This document shows positions 24,685-33,659 of a DNA stretch of 64,000 nt, one piece after another. The position numbers and the translations under genes are program-made. The DNA comes from DASZHJ01 sp035517495. GTDB lineage: Bacteria > Pseudomonadota > Alphaproteobacteria > ATCC43930 > CGMCC-115725. The notes beneath the pieces were generated by a model that saw only the letters and a list, made by a program, of their open reading frames with translations, made no database searches and was not told where the DNA came from. Each line of letters starts with the position of its first letter. Position 1 is the stretch's first letter. Where the stretch lies: assembly GCA_035517495.1 (NCBI GenBank), contig DATIYT010000047.1:124001-188000 (forward strand). Direction: 5' to 3'.

Positions 24685-24888
24685 TCACGGACGTCGGCCA
24701 TGCCGTCTCAGAGCAAATGGAGCCGTCCGTTTCCCGACGAACGAAGCGATCAGTGACGTCATGGACAAAAAGAGAAAGATGAAGGCCAGAGTCTCCACGA
24801 TCTGTGCGGCACCAGCCGAAATATCACCAAATTCCAGTACCGCCGCGAAAATCGCAGCAAAGAAAAAGGCAGCGGCCCAACCCAACAT
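24685..24888 (-). CDS. DUF1328 small membrane protein
   Basis: A 67-residue protein with two hydrophobic segments: LGWAAAFFFAAIFAAVLEFG and TLAFIFLFLSMTSLIASFVG, separated by DISAGAAQIVE. This spacing and the G-A-A pattern are those of DUF1328 (YtjA-like) inner-membrane proteins, although it has a basic C-terminal extension. AGGAAG precedes its ATG. Role of the family is unclear, often linked to envelope stress. Confidence 0.78.
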   Translation of the reverse strand: MLGWAAAFFFAAIFAAVLEFGDISAGAAQIVETLAFIFLFLSMTSLIASFVGKRTAPFALRRHGRRP

Positions 24889-25315
24889 GCAGACTTCCTG
24901 TTGCCGGCCTGGTCGGCATCACAGACATAAGTCGGCGCCGGTCGATTGGTTCCCGATTGCGTGTGGTGCAAAGAAGCCGTTTGACCCCCGGGACCGTTGC
25001 TCATCCAATTTTGGCGACGATGCCCTCTCGCCAAATGGTCGTGGTCCGATCGTTATCTTGAACCGATCCGGATCGCGGGCCCTGTGTTCAAGTTTGGGCT
25101 TCTCCGAAGACAGAAAAATCGATCCCGGAATCCGGTTGGACCGCCGCGCGAAGCGATTGCGTAATGGGACCCCGGACACTAGACCTGGGGGCGGGCAACA
25201 GTGCGTGTGGAAGCCGCCTGGTTGGCTCCCGGGACCTCTTGCTTCTCTGCTCCACCCTCCGCACCGGTCGCCTACCGCGCTTGCGTGCTTAAATCTCCCA
25301 AGGTGTCCAGGCCCA
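24889..25315. other. Gene-poor interval
   Basis: About 430 bases between two small minus-strand genes. Open frames here are short and Arg/Pro-rich, with no family resemblance. I see no repeat or RNA structure. Confidence 0.45.
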
Positions 25316-25558
25316 CTAGCTCGATCTGTTCAGTGCCTTGGCGAGGCGTTGTCCCGCTGCCCGCAGTTTACGTCTTGCGCCACTGAAGCTCGCGCCTGAG
25401 GTGCCCTTCGTAACGGCTGCTTCTTGCTGCACTGCTTGCGCTTCAAAGTACGCTGCGATCTCCAATAGCTCAAAAACGGCACCTTGGCCGTCCGGTCGTG
25501 CCGCGAGGCGGCGGTAGCGCGCTGCCTTCTCCCGAAGGGTTCTCACCTCATTGTTCAT
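25316..25558 (-). CDS. Small helical hypothetical protein
   Basis: An 80-residue, highly charged helical protein (VRTLREKAARYRRLAARPDGQGAVFELLEIAAYFEAQAVQQE) resembling short hypothetical proteins that are common in Alphaproteobacteria, in which a REKAARYRRLA-type helix precedes an ALLELAEELEAQA-type helix. No enzyme motif. The Shine-Dalgarno is weak. Confidence 0.62.
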   Translation of the reverse strand: MNNEVRTLREKAARYRRLAARPDGQGAVFELLEIAAYFEAQAVQQEAAVTKGTSGASFSGARRKLRAAGQRLAKALNRSS

Positions 25559-25782
25559 GCCGCCACCACACCGCTGCCGTACTGATAAATCTTACGCAGG
25601 CAGGCCCTTGCAACTGGCCTGTGTGTGGCCTTTTTGCGGCAGCAGAAATCGCGAGTAGCTTGTGAGGCGCACCGCCCGCCGAACCCCAGCGATTGGCGTC
25701 ATGATCCGGCGATCACGTCCACCTTGGAGCGGCGGCGAATATCACGACAGAGCGAGCAGCCATGCGTCGCTTATGTCACTTC

Positions 25783-27018
25783 TCAATCTTCGCGCCCACG
25801 GAAGTCGAAAGTGAGGAGTCTCTCGTACGGCCCGGTCGCCGGTTCGAAAATTTCGGGATGGCGGAGTGCACGCACGGCGTCGTAATAGCCGGCCTGCCAG
25901 TGTTCCTCCATGGAGCGACGTGAGAACTCGTAGTCCTTGGAATCGCCCTCATAGCCCTTTGGCCGATAGATCAACTGCACGACGTTGGCGGTGTGGCGTT
26001 CCACGACGGAGCTTAGGAAGCTCACCACTTCCTTCTGTTTCATTTCCACTGGCAGCTCCTCGAGGAGCGTGGCGAGCATGTTTCGCAGCTTGTTGACATG
26101 CTTGAAATAGTCGGTGAAGGCACGGGTTCGGCTCGAGTATTGGATCTCCTTTTGCCGGGTTGCCACCTCGGCGAGGTTCCGCGGGAAATCGCCCCGCGCA
26201 CTCCAGAGATCGACCTGGAATACGAGGGAGTCCGGCGGCTGCTGCGTCATCGCAATCCATTGAAGGGGCGTATTCGAGACAAGCCCGCCATCCCAATACC
26301 GCTCACCCTCGATTTCGACGGCCGGAAATCCGGGCGGCAACGCGCCGCTCGCCATCACATGCTCTGGTTTGATGATCTGCTTCGGCGAATCGAAATAGAT
26401 CATATTTCCGCTCCGCACGTTGACCGCACCGAGACTAAGACGCGGCTTCGCGTGGTCAGAGTTTATCCGCTCGAAATCGATGAGGGCCTCCAGCGTCGCT
26501 TTGAGTAGCGTCGTGTCGTAATAACTTGTCGCCTCGACAGTGCCGGGCGGATGAAACCATGGGCTCGGCATCCGCGGCCGGAAGAATCCTGAGGCACCGC
26601 TCACAAGAGCAGTGAGGGCGCTCATTTGGTTGAGCAAGCTGCGCGCGGCGTCCCCGCGTGCCAGCAGTGATTCCAGCTCGCCGCCCATGTTGAGGGATGT
26701 GCCGGTGGTGACCCCCTCCCAGAACGCCCGCAGTTTTTCGACGCGTTGGTTCGGTGGATTGCCGGCAATTATCGCGGCGTTGATCGATCCGATCGAGATA
26801 CCCGCAACCCAATCGGGATCGAGGCCGGCCTCCGCCAGCGCCTGATAGACCCCGCCTTGGTAGGCGCCAAGGGCGCCGCCGCCTTGAAGCAGCAGAATAA
26901 GGTTGTCGAACCCTGGCCGTTTCGCTGATCTGTGTGTCTTGCTCAACTCGTGGGGTTTGCGAGATGCCGGCGGCAATTCATTTTTTGGCACTGCCTGGTC
27001 CCTCTTTTCGATCGTCAT
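25783..27018 (-). CDS. Patatin-like phospholipase with DUF3734 domain (paralogue A)
   Basis: A 411-residue patatin-fold hydrolase. The oxyanion loop is LQGGGALGAYQGGVYQAL (residues ~44-60), the nucleophile Ser sits in GISIGS (GxSxG), and the catalytic Asp in YWDGGLVSNTPL. The C-terminal ~150 residues, with RTRAFTDYFKHVNKLRNMLA and the final YYDAVRALRHPEIF, match the DUF3734 domain. These enzymes hydrolyse acyl ester lipids. The N-terminal ~35 residues are polar and Lys-rich, without signal peptide. A relic of a TRAP permease lies just upstream. See the paralogue at 31178. Confidence 0.91.
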   Translation of the reverse strand: MTIEKRDQAVPKNELPPASRKPHELSKTHRSAKRPGFDNLILLLQGGGALGAYQGGVYQALAEAGLDPDWVAGISIGSINAAIIAGNPPNQRVEKLRAFWEGVTTGTSLNMGGELESLLARGDAARSLLNQMSALTALVSGASGFFRPRMPSPWFHPPGTVEATSYYDTTLLKATLEALIDFERINSDHAKPRLSLGAVNVRSGNMIYFDSPKQIIKPEHVMASGALPPGFPAVEIEGERYWDGGLVSNTPLQWIAMTQQPPDSLVFQVDLWSARGDFPRNLAEVATRQKEIQYSSRTRAFTDYFKHVNKLRNMLATLLEELPVEMKQKEVVSFLSSVVERHTANVVQLIYRPKGYEGDSKDYEFSRRSMEEHWQAGYYDAVRALRHPEIFEPATGPYERLLTFDFRGRED

Positions 27019-27100
27019 ATTTTTAACATAGCACCCGTCGGTCAGAAGCGCATGTATCCGCAGTTTGCGCGCTGGTGCACTATCTTATTCGGCCGGACCG

Positions 27101-27190
27101 TCATCGCATCCCGATCCGGTGAGGCAGCCAGACCGTAATCTCTGGAAACAGGATCACCACGATCAGGCCGAGCGCCGGGAAGATGTCACC
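27101..27190 (-). pseudogene. C-terminal relic of a TRAP transporter large permease (DctM-like)
   Basis: Read on the minus strand, the 90 bases encode GDIFPALGLIVVILFPEITV followed by WLPHRIGMR and a stop. A hydrophobic helix ending in PEI and a WLP motif just before the C-terminus is the usual end of DctM subunits of TRAP transporters. The rest of the gene is missing: upstream bases do not continue the pattern beyond a few codons. The relic lies upstream of patatin A on the same strand, which suggests that a TRAP transporter once stood here and was deleted. It is short, so the call is tentative. Confidence 0.5.
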
Positions 27191-27490
27191 ACCCGCACCT
27201 GCGCTGAACTTTATTTTGCTGCTCCTGGCGATGCGATCGAGGTGTCGTTTACCGAACTCGGCAGTGCGGCGTTAACGATAACGAAACAGCGAGGGACGCT
27301 TTTGACCATTTGCCGCCCAAAGCCGATTTGCCACTGCCCATTGCGGCGCAACGGCGGTGCGATGTCGACCAGGCGTGACCGAGACCCACCTGCAGCGAAC
27401 GCTTCCGAAAACCGCTCCGATTGGTTTAAAACGTTTGCCTGCGCCCCAGCGGCCGCCAAGAGTGCGGCTGCACCGTCGGAGGAGACTGCC
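27191..27490. other. Non-coding gap upstream of the alpha/beta hydrolase
   Basis: Three hundred bases with an open frame running into the hydrolase gene but with no domain and no ribosome site before 27491. It should hold the hydrolase promoter. Confidence 0.4.
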
Positions 27491-28252
27491 ATGCCGATCT
27501 ATCAAAACGGCAACATTCGCATTCGCTACGAGGAAATCGGCTCCGGCTTCCCGCTCCTGGTCACTCCCGGCGGCGGACTCAATTCGCGGGTCAGCAACTG
27601 GCCGACGGCGGTGTTCAACGCGATGGAAGAGTTCAAAAGCGACTTCCGCTGCATCACGATGGACCAGCGCAATGCAAACGGCGGCGAGTCGACCGGTCCG
27701 CTGCCAGTCGAGAAGGCATGGGACGCGTTCGCCGACGACCAACTCGGACTCATGGACCATCTCGCGATCCGCCAATTTTTTTACATGGGTTACTGCATCG
27801 GCGGCTGCTTCGCCGGAAAGCTGCTACAGCGAGCGCCCGACCGCGTCGTAGCCGCGGTGTTCTGTCAGACCGTCGGCCACCGGCCCGAAGATCCGGAAGT
27901 CATGCAGCGGCACTGCCACCAGAATTGGCTCGCTGATTTCCGCGCTCGCCGACCCGAGGTGTCGATGGACACGATCGAGAAGTACTTCCATAGCTTGTGG
28001 CGAGAGCAGCCCGATTTCCTATACAGCGTTCCGCGCGAGTTCATCAGGCGCTGCGGAACGCCGATCCTCGTCTTGCCGGATGACACGCCGTCGCATCCGC
28101 TACAGACCTCGATCGACGTCGCGTCGCTAGCGCCGAAAGCCGAGATCTCTGTCTTCCCCTGGCGAGAGCCGCCAGAACTCAAGGCACGCACGATCGAGCG
28201 CGTGCGCGCCTTCCTTAAGTCGCAAATCCCGATGCATGCCGCGGCGCAGTAG
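27491..28252 (+). CDS. Alpha/beta hydrolase with Cys nucleophile
   Basis: A 253-residue alpha/beta hydrolase. The nucleophile elbow reads GYCIGG with Cys102 where most relatives have Ser (GxSxG). Cys at this place is known from dienelactone hydrolase. Other family pieces are EEIGSGFPLLVTPGGGLNSR (oxyanion region) and FRCITMDQRNANGGES. The Asp is probably in LVLPDDTPSHP; no His is obvious at the usual C-terminal spot, although SHP is near. The ATG at 27491 follows CGGAGGAGACTGCC; a long upstream open frame lacks domain content. Activity unknown. Confidence 0.8.
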   Translation: MPIYQNGNIRIRYEEIGSGFPLLVTPGGGLNSRVSNWPTAVFNAMEEFKSDFRCITMDQRNANGGESTGPLPVEKAWDAFADDQLGLMDHLAIRQFFYMGYCIGGCFAGKLLQRAPDRVVAAVFCQTVGHRPEDPEVMQRHCHQNWLADFRARRPEVSMDTIEKYFHSLWREQPDFLYSVPREFIRRCGTPILVLPDDTPSHPLQTSIDVASLAPKAEISVFPWREPPELKARTIERVRAFLKSQIPMHAAAQ

Positions 28253-28378
28253 TCCGGGGCTTCCGCAAACCCCTCGCCCAGCGAAAGCAGGGCCGTGCTG
28301 CGCACCCCAGCTTTAGCTGCGGTCCGAGAGACATCGCCCACTCGATTTCCGCAACACGGCGGGACCACCGCCCAACGA

Positions 28379-28408
28379 AAACGCCGCCCGAGGACCCAGA
28401 CGGCGTTT
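28379..28408. terminator. Hairpin between convergent genes
   Basis: Perfect 8-base arms AAACGCCG and CGGCGTTT with a 14-base loop, placed 127 bases after the hydrolase stop and 49 bases after the cupin stop (the cupin reads leftward). On each strand the stem ends in TTT, so it could terminate transcription from both sides. No longer T-run. Confidence 0.5.
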
Positions 28409-28456
28409 ATCCGAATGCGCAGGTCACAAGAGTCGGTATGCGCCTACTGAATTGGA

Positions 28457-28957
28457 TCAATTCGGCTCGTCAGTCTCAGGGTCGTCCAGGAAGTCGGGCG
28501 GAACGATATCCACGCCGATTAGGACCACGTCGCTGTCGGTCTTATTTTCCCACCAGTGTGCGTAAGGGCCCCACTCCGTGTCGGACTCGCCGGCACGATG
28601 CACGATCGGCACGGCGCACATGTTGCTGTGCTCAATTACCTCGCCCTTCACGAAGTAGACGAGGGACGGACGGTCCGTGTGCTCATGGGTCGGGATGATG
28701 CCGCCCGGCGGGATGGTCAGTCGGCGCATCCGCAGGCGGAGATCTTCAATGTTGCGCCAGCCATTGAGATCGATCAATGCCAGCGTCTTGCGTCGGATCC
28801 CGACGTCTTCCTTCCACTCTATCGGCGGGTGTTGCGCGAGGACCTTATCGGGTGGGCATTCGGCCGCCAGGGCAGCAGTAGCGATCAGCAGGGTAGTGCC
28901 CAGACTGAAAACGAGGGCGGCGCCTCGGATTGACGTGTTTGAAAAGCGAATGGACAT
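28457..28957 (-). CDS. Secreted cupin-domain protein
   Basis: A 166-residue protein with a signal peptide (residues 1-32, ending TAALAA) and a cupin-type beta barrel. The first cupin motif is seen as GGIIPTHEHTDRPSLVYFVKGEVIEH, with HEH as metal ligands; the second motif is weaker (YAHWWENKTDSDVVLIGVDI). A periplasmic metal-dependent dioxygenase, isomerase or binding role is possible. Three Cys (ECPPDK, MCAVP) may be structural. No partner gene nearby. Confidence 0.78.
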   Translation of the reverse strand: MSIRFSNTSIRGAALVFSLGTTLLIATAALAAECPPDKVLAQHPPIEWKEDVGIRRKTLALIDLNGWRNIEDLRLRMRRLTIPPGGIIPTHEHTDRPSLVYFVKGEVIEHSNMCAVPIVHRAGESDTEWGPYAHWWENKTDSDVVLIGVDIVPPDFLDDPETDEPN

Positions 28958-29142
28958 TTCCGGCTCCTTCCATTGAACCGGCTATCAGTGGCCGGCATTG
29001 CTATTTCTTGCAGAGGCGCTTTAGCGACTGAAATGCCGAGGAGGCATTAATTCCATTCCCGTCGATATTGATCGCCGAGACGCGTGTCTGCAGCGCGGCG
29101 GCGGCTCTAGCTGAGCAAAAGCGATGCCCTAGCCTCGGTACG

Positions 29143-30366
29143 CTATTTCGTTTGCAGCAGACTCGGCCGTTCCAATCGTAGAGAACAGAGGATCGCCGCC
29201 AGCAACGATATTCCGATGCCCGCGACGCAGGCTACCCAACCGAAGCGGTCGAAGATCTCCCCCAGTACCGCACTGCCGACGAGCCCACCCAGGAAATAGC
29301 AAGCCAGGTAGATGCCGCTGGCCGAACCGCGGTCGACAGTCGCCGCTCGGCCGACGAAACCGGTCGCGGTAGCCTGTGCGAAGAATGTGCCGACGCCAAC
29401 CAGCGTTAGCCCCACGAGCACGGCAGAGAAGCTCGGCGTCAACAGCAGCAGTAATCCGAACCCGGCCAATCCCAGCGAAGTCCAGAGCGTCGGCCGAGTG
29501 CCCATTCGCAACACCATGTGCCCAGCCAAAGGCGTGGTCACGATCGACGGAGCGAATACCAGGTAGACGAAACCCAGCGACATCATGCGGAGTGAAAAGG
29601 GTTCGCGCACCAGGACAAAGTTCACATAGGTGAAGGTGCCGATGAATGCGAAGAGAATGCAGAATCCGATTAGGAAGGTCTTCCGCAAGGGTTCGTTGCG
29701 GAAATGCCTGCCCCAAACCCGCAGCACAGAGCCGGTGGTTCTTGAATCGGGAGGCGTCAACTCGGTCTGGCCCAGCGCGAAATACACCAAGAGCGCCCCC
29801 GAAAGATTTAGCAGCGCGAAGACATAGAAGTTTGCGGAGACGCCGACGTGATCCACCAGAGCGGCTGCCACGAGCCGACCGAACAAATTGCTTGCAACAT
29901 TTCCGGTGACGTAGGCGGCGAAGGCGTTGGCAGCATCCTTGGTGCTGCATTCCTCGCCAAGATACGCCAGCGTAAGGGTAAATGCCGTCACCATCAGCAC
30001 GCCTTGCGTGATGCGGAGCGCCGCGAATACCGTGAGATTGGGCGCAGAAGCCAGCAGCGCGGTCGGGATCGCCAGCAGTGCCAGACTGACGAGCGTGCCG
30101 AGCCGGCGATTGATATGATGGCTGAACACCGCGACCAAGAGCGCGGCTGCCGCCATGCCAAGCGTGCTCGCATTGACGGCAAGCCCCATCGCAGCCGGTC
30201 CCACATGGTACATCTGCGCCAACGACGGCAGAATGGCCTGCGTCGCGAACAAATCGACGAGGGTGAGAAATGCGATCAATCCGGTCACGGAATTGCGCAG
30301 CAGCGAGCTTGCGCTCCATTCATGGTTAGTCTCCGGAGACTGAACTGTCGCAATGACATCGGTCAT
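29143..30366 (-). CDS. MFS transporter (YnfM-type)
   Basis: A 407-residue major-facilitator permease with about 12 membrane segments. GLIAFLTLVDLFATQAILPSLAQ opens TM1; a motif like SHHINRRLGTLVSL occurs in the TM2-3 loop; TQGVLMVTAFTLTLAYLGEE is TM4; ATATGFVGRAATVDRGSASGIYLACYFLGG is TM10-11. The pattern is that of drug or amino acid exporters such as YnfM. The start at 30366 fits a 20-residue cytoplasmic tail. No regulator is adjacent. Substrate unknown. Confidence 0.88.
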   Translation of the reverse strand: MTDVIATVQSPETNHEWSASSLLRNSVTGLIAFLTLVDLFATQAILPSLAQMYHVGPAAMGLAVNASTLGMAAAALLVAVFSHHINRRLGTLVSLALLAIPTALLASAPNLTVFAALRITQGVLMVTAFTLTLAYLGEECSTKDAANAFAAYVTGNVASNLFGRLVAAALVDHVGVSANFYVFALLNLSGALLVYFALGQTELTPPDSRTTGSVLRVWGRHFRNEPLRKTFLIGFCILFAFIGTFTYVNFVLVREPFSLRMMSLGFVYLVFAPSIVTTPLAGHMVLRMGTRPTLWTSLGLAGFGLLLLLTPSFSAVLVGLTLVGVGTFFAQATATGFVGRAATVDRGSASGIYLACYFLGGLVGSAVLGEIFDRFGWVACVAGIGISLLAAILCSLRLERPSLLQTK

Positions 30367-30427
30367 TTGATCACACTCCCCTCTAAATAGCGGACGCCGT
30401 GACCGAGCTGACAGTCGGCCGGATGAT

Positions 30428-30886
30428 CTAGCGGTCATTCTCGGTGGTCGTGAAAAGCGCCGCGATGCGCCAGCCTTGCGCGGTCTCGACGCACAGCACA
30501 CTCACCAAGAAATGCAGCTGTTCGGGCTCGGCGGAGGTGAACGCTAGGTTCAGCTGCAACGGCAAATGCAGGAAGGCAGCATCAGCGCCGACGGGGACAG
30601 CGACGGATCGGTCGAGGTCGGGGTCGACGCGCCAGACCCGCGCCTCCTGAAATAGCGCCATGCGCCGCAGCACGGCGTCGCGTCCCCAGATCGATTTGCC
30701 ATCGCTGACCCAGAGGAAGGTCGGAGAGTTGAGCAGCAGTGTGCGAACCTGCTCCAGATCGCGCGCATTCTGTGCCGCTGCGAATTGGCGATAGACCTCT
30801 CGGGCGGCATCGGCCGGATCGGCTGCAGCACCGTGCGAGGCGAAGAGTATCGCTCCGAGAAGGGCGCCAAGGATTGTCTTGACCAT
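30428..30886 (-). CDS. Secreted SnoaL/DUF4440-like protein
   Basis: A 152-residue protein: signal peptide MVKTILGALLGAILFASHGAAA, then an NTF2-like fold with REVYRQFAAAQNARDLEQVRTLLLNSPTFLWVSDGKSIWGRDAVLRRM, typical of DUF4440, and a strand-rich C-terminus ending GWRIAALFTTTEND. Similar in fold to the protein at 3691-4185 but not closely related in sequence. It follows the MFS gene downstream of a shared strand; the two are 61 bases apart and could be co-transcribed. Confidence 0.8.
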   Translation of the reverse strand: MVKTILGALLGAILFASHGAAADPADAAREVYRQFAAAQNARDLEQVRTLLLNSPTFLWVSDGKSIWGRDAVLRRMALFQEARVWRVDPDLDRSVAVPVGADAAFLHLPLQLNLAFTSAEPEQLHFLVSVLCVETAQGWRIAALFTTTENDR

Positions 30887-31087
30887 GCCTACTCCTTGTC
30901 GGGTTCAAAGCACCGCAAGTCTGCGGGAGCCGTGGCGGCGGCGATAATGCCGAGACCTGATGATTTTGATGCGTCGGGCGCCCAAGATCATCCGACGGTG
31001 ATCGCAGAGGCGTCGCTGGGGTGAGATCGCAATACCGGGGGCATCGCGATGTCCCTAGCCTGCGGCGGGGTGGGTTATGAACACTCC

Positions 31088-31103
31088 GCCGCGTGAGCGC
31101 GGC
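31088..31103. terminator. Small GC hairpin
   Basis: Perfect 6-base arms GCCGCG and CGCGGC with a 4-base loop TGAG, 75 bases after the stop of the patatin B gene (which reads leftward). No T-run follows. It could be a 3'-end structure for that gene. Confidence 0.3.
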
Positions 31104-31177
31104 CAGCTTCATGCAAATGCAACAGGAAATCCCAATCCGCGCTCACTAAATGGCGAGGTTACCTTTTTGCGAATGCT

Positions 31178-32377
31178 TCATTCGGCGGCAATCGCGGGAT
31201 GCATTTGATCGGCCATGTGATTGTCATGCTTGTTCTCGGATACGCCCTGCGTATCCAATCGCGTGGATTCATGGATCACGACACCTTGAAGGGGGTCGAC
31301 TTTCTGGTCCCAGGGGTGCGCCGCCAGCATCCGCCGGATATCGGCATAACCGGCGCTCCAGCGCGCGCGAATGCCGGCCTGGCTGAAATCGATATCCTTC
31401 GTGTGGTCTTCACCTTCGAGACGCGGTGACAAAAGGCGCACGAGGTGCATCGTTGTGCGGCAGCCATAGCTTGCCATCTCCTGCACATCCGGATCGCCAC
31501 GCTCTTCCGCCGGCAATCTTGCGCTGAGCTGCTGAACGATATGGCGAAGTCGGTGGATTTGCTCTTGCCGCGCGAGGTGACTTTTCACTCGGCTCGAATA
31601 TTGGATGTCCTTATAGCGGCCGAGCACTTGCCAGATTGTCTCGGGCTCTCTGCCACGCGGCTGCCACACGTTGACTGAGAAGATCAGCGAATCGCGCCGC
31701 GGCATGTCGTCGAGCACGACCTCCACCGGCGTGTTCGAATAGATCCCGCCATCCCAATAGAGCTCACCATCGATTCGCACTGCGGGAAACGCCGGCGGGA
31801 GCGCGCCCGATGCCATGACATGTTCGACATCAAGCGCCATTTCGCGGCCGTCAAAATACTTCATGTCGCCGCTACGGACATTGACCGCTCCCACTGTGAG
31901 CCGTGGATGCCGCGAGTTGAGAGTGCTGAAGTCAACAAGCTCGGCAATCGTGCGCTTGAGCTGCTCCGTTGTATAAAAGGCAGCGGCATCGGCCCCGAGC
32001 GGCGCGTGGACGCCCCACACCGCGCGCGGATTCGGTTCAAAAAACCCGGGAATGCCGCGCATAATGGTATTGAGATTGGCGAACGCGCTGCCAAATCCCC
32101 CGCCAACCGCGCTGATCCAGCTTTCATCGATCAGCGATGGGCGGCCGATGCGCGACCAAAACTCACGCAGCTTGATTAGCCGGTCTCCAGGACTGTTGCC
32201 CGCAAGAATGGCGCCGTTGATGCCGCCAATCGAGGTTCCGATGATCCAGTCGGGCTCAATACCGGCTTCGTGCAGCCCCTGGTAGACCCCGGCCTGGTAC
32301 GCGCCAAGTGCGCCACCGCCCTGCAGAACAAGGACGATCTGACTTGGCCGCCATTGCTCCGTGCTCATCTCGATCAT
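31178..32377 (-). CDS. Patatin-like phospholipase with DUF3734 domain (paralogue B)
   Basis: A 399-residue paralogue of the gene at 25783-27018. It has VLVLQGGGALGAYQAGVYQGL, nucleophile GTSIGG and YWDGGIYSNTPVEVVL with the catalytic Asp, and the DUF3734 tail (YADIRRMLAAHPWD). It acts on acyl lipids; the exact ester is unknown. ATGs at 32377 and 32368 are both usable (MIEMSTEQW). It diverges from the LysR gene at 32562, a frequent arrangement for a regulator and its target. Confidence 0.91.
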   Translation of the reverse strand: MIEMSTEQWRPSQIVLVLQGGGALGAYQAGVYQGLHEAGIEPDWIIGTSIGGINGAILAGNSPGDRLIKLREFWSRIGRPSLIDESWISAVGGGFGSAFANLNTIMRGIPGFFEPNPRAVWGVHAPLGADAAAFYTTEQLKRTIAELVDFSTLNSRHPRLTVGAVNVRSGDMKYFDGREMALDVEHVMASGALPPAFPAVRIDGELYWDGGIYSNTPVEVVLDDMPRRDSLIFSVNVWQPRGREPETIWQVLGRYKDIQYSSRVKSHLARQEQIHRLRHIVQQLSARLPAEERGDPDVQEMASYGCRTTMHLVRLLSPRLEGEDHTKDIDFSQAGIRARWSAGYADIRRMLAAHPWDQKVDPLQGVVIHESTRLDTQGVSENKHDNHMADQMHPAIAAE

Positions 32378-32561
32378 GACGCATCCCGCAAGCTCGTGCT
32401 TCGCTACTAATGAGTATCAGCTCCGGCGACCTCGACAGCCAATGCCTCTGGGTTATCGTTTCTATAAAAGCGAAAACGACCGACACGGCGTAGCGCTCCC
32501 GATGTGTCTTGGTTCAGTGGAGGCGCTCGGGCATCATGGGAGGCGGCGGGGAGGGTTGGCC

Positions 32562-33452
32562 ATGGAGATGCACGAAATCCGCTACTTCTTGGCGGTGTGC
32601 GAAACGCTCAATTTTACCCGGGCCGCGGAGCGCGTGAACGTGACACAGCCGGCGCTGACGCGCGCCATCAAGAAAATCGAGGACGAGTTCGGCGGCTTGC
32701 TGTTCCGGCGGGAACGCAACCGGACGCATCTCACGGATCTCGGTCGGCTCGTCCGGCCGCAGCTAGAGGAGGTGCTGCGGCGCTCCGACGCTGTTAAGGT
32801 GGCAGCGCGCGGTTTTCTAAAGCTCGACAACGCTCCGCTGAAGCTCGGCGTCATGTGCACCATCGGACCGCTGCGGTTCATGAGCTTCCTCTCGCAGTTC
32901 CGCGCGGACCACCGCGGCATCGAGCTGACGCTTGCTGAGGGCGTTCCCGGTCATCTCACCAAGATGCTGTTCGCTGGCGAGCTCGACGTGGCGATCATGG
33001 CGCAACCCGAGGCGTTTGATGAGCGCCTCAATCTGCACCCGCTTTTTCGCGAGCCCTATGTGATCGCGTTTCCGCCGAGTCACCGATTTTCCCAGATGAA
33101 CGCGGTTCCGGTCTCGGCGATCGCCGGCGAGGACTATCTCCTGCGAGTCAACTGCGAGTACAAGGACTATATTGGCGACGTGTGCCGCAGTGTCGGTTTC
33201 GAAACCGCCAAGGTCTATCGGAGTGAGCGCGAGGATTGGATCCAGGCAATGGTACTGGCGGGCATGGGCATTACCTTCATGCCGGCGTTTTCGCCGGTCA
33301 TTCCGGGGTTGCTGACGCGCGTGGTGGTCGATCCCGAGATCAGCCGCGACGTCATGCTAGCGACGATCGCTGGGCGCCGTTTCTCACCGGCCGTTGCGAC
33401 CTTTGTTCGAGCGGTGAAGACGTACAAGTGGCCGACGGAAACGTCTCGCTAA
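32562..33452 (+). CDS. LysR-family transcriptional regulator
   Basis: A 296-residue LysR regulator. N-terminal winged helix: EIRYFLAVCETLNFTRAAER and VTQPALTRAIKKIEDEFGGLLFRRERNRTHLTDLGRLV; the effector domain covers residues ~90-290, with LKLGVMCTIGPLRF and the GMGITFMP cleft. GGGGAGGG precedes the ATG at 32562. It reads divergently from patatin B with a 184-base gap that could hold its operator; no LysR T-N11-A box is convincing. The effector is unknown. Confidence 0.9.
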   Translation: MEMHEIRYFLAVCETLNFTRAAERVNVTQPALTRAIKKIEDEFGGLLFRRERNRTHLTDLGRLVRPQLEEVLRRSDAVKVAARGFLKLDNAPLKLGVMCTIGPLRFMSFLSQFRADHRGIELTLAEGVPGHLTKMLFAGELDVAIMAQPEAFDERLNLHPLFREPYVIAFPPSHRFSQMNAVPVSAIAGEDYLLRVNCEYKDYIGDVCRSVGFETAKVYRSEREDWIQAMVLAGMGITFMPAFSPVIPGLLTRVVVDPEISRDVMLATIAGRRFSPAVATFVRAVKTYKWPTETSR

Positions 33453-33659
33453 ACGAACGGTCCTTGTCATTTCAATTGGGATGCGGAGCGAACACCGGCT
33501 CTGCGACGGTTCTAGGACGCAGCATACTGCAGGTTTGGCGCCGCGCGCGCCTACGCACAAACCCGCCGGCTGCCGCGGAATGTCGGCGTCATGCGCGCCG
33601 TCTCATCGACGAACTGTGCCATATACGAGTTGTAGTCCGGGAAACGATACGCCGCCCGA

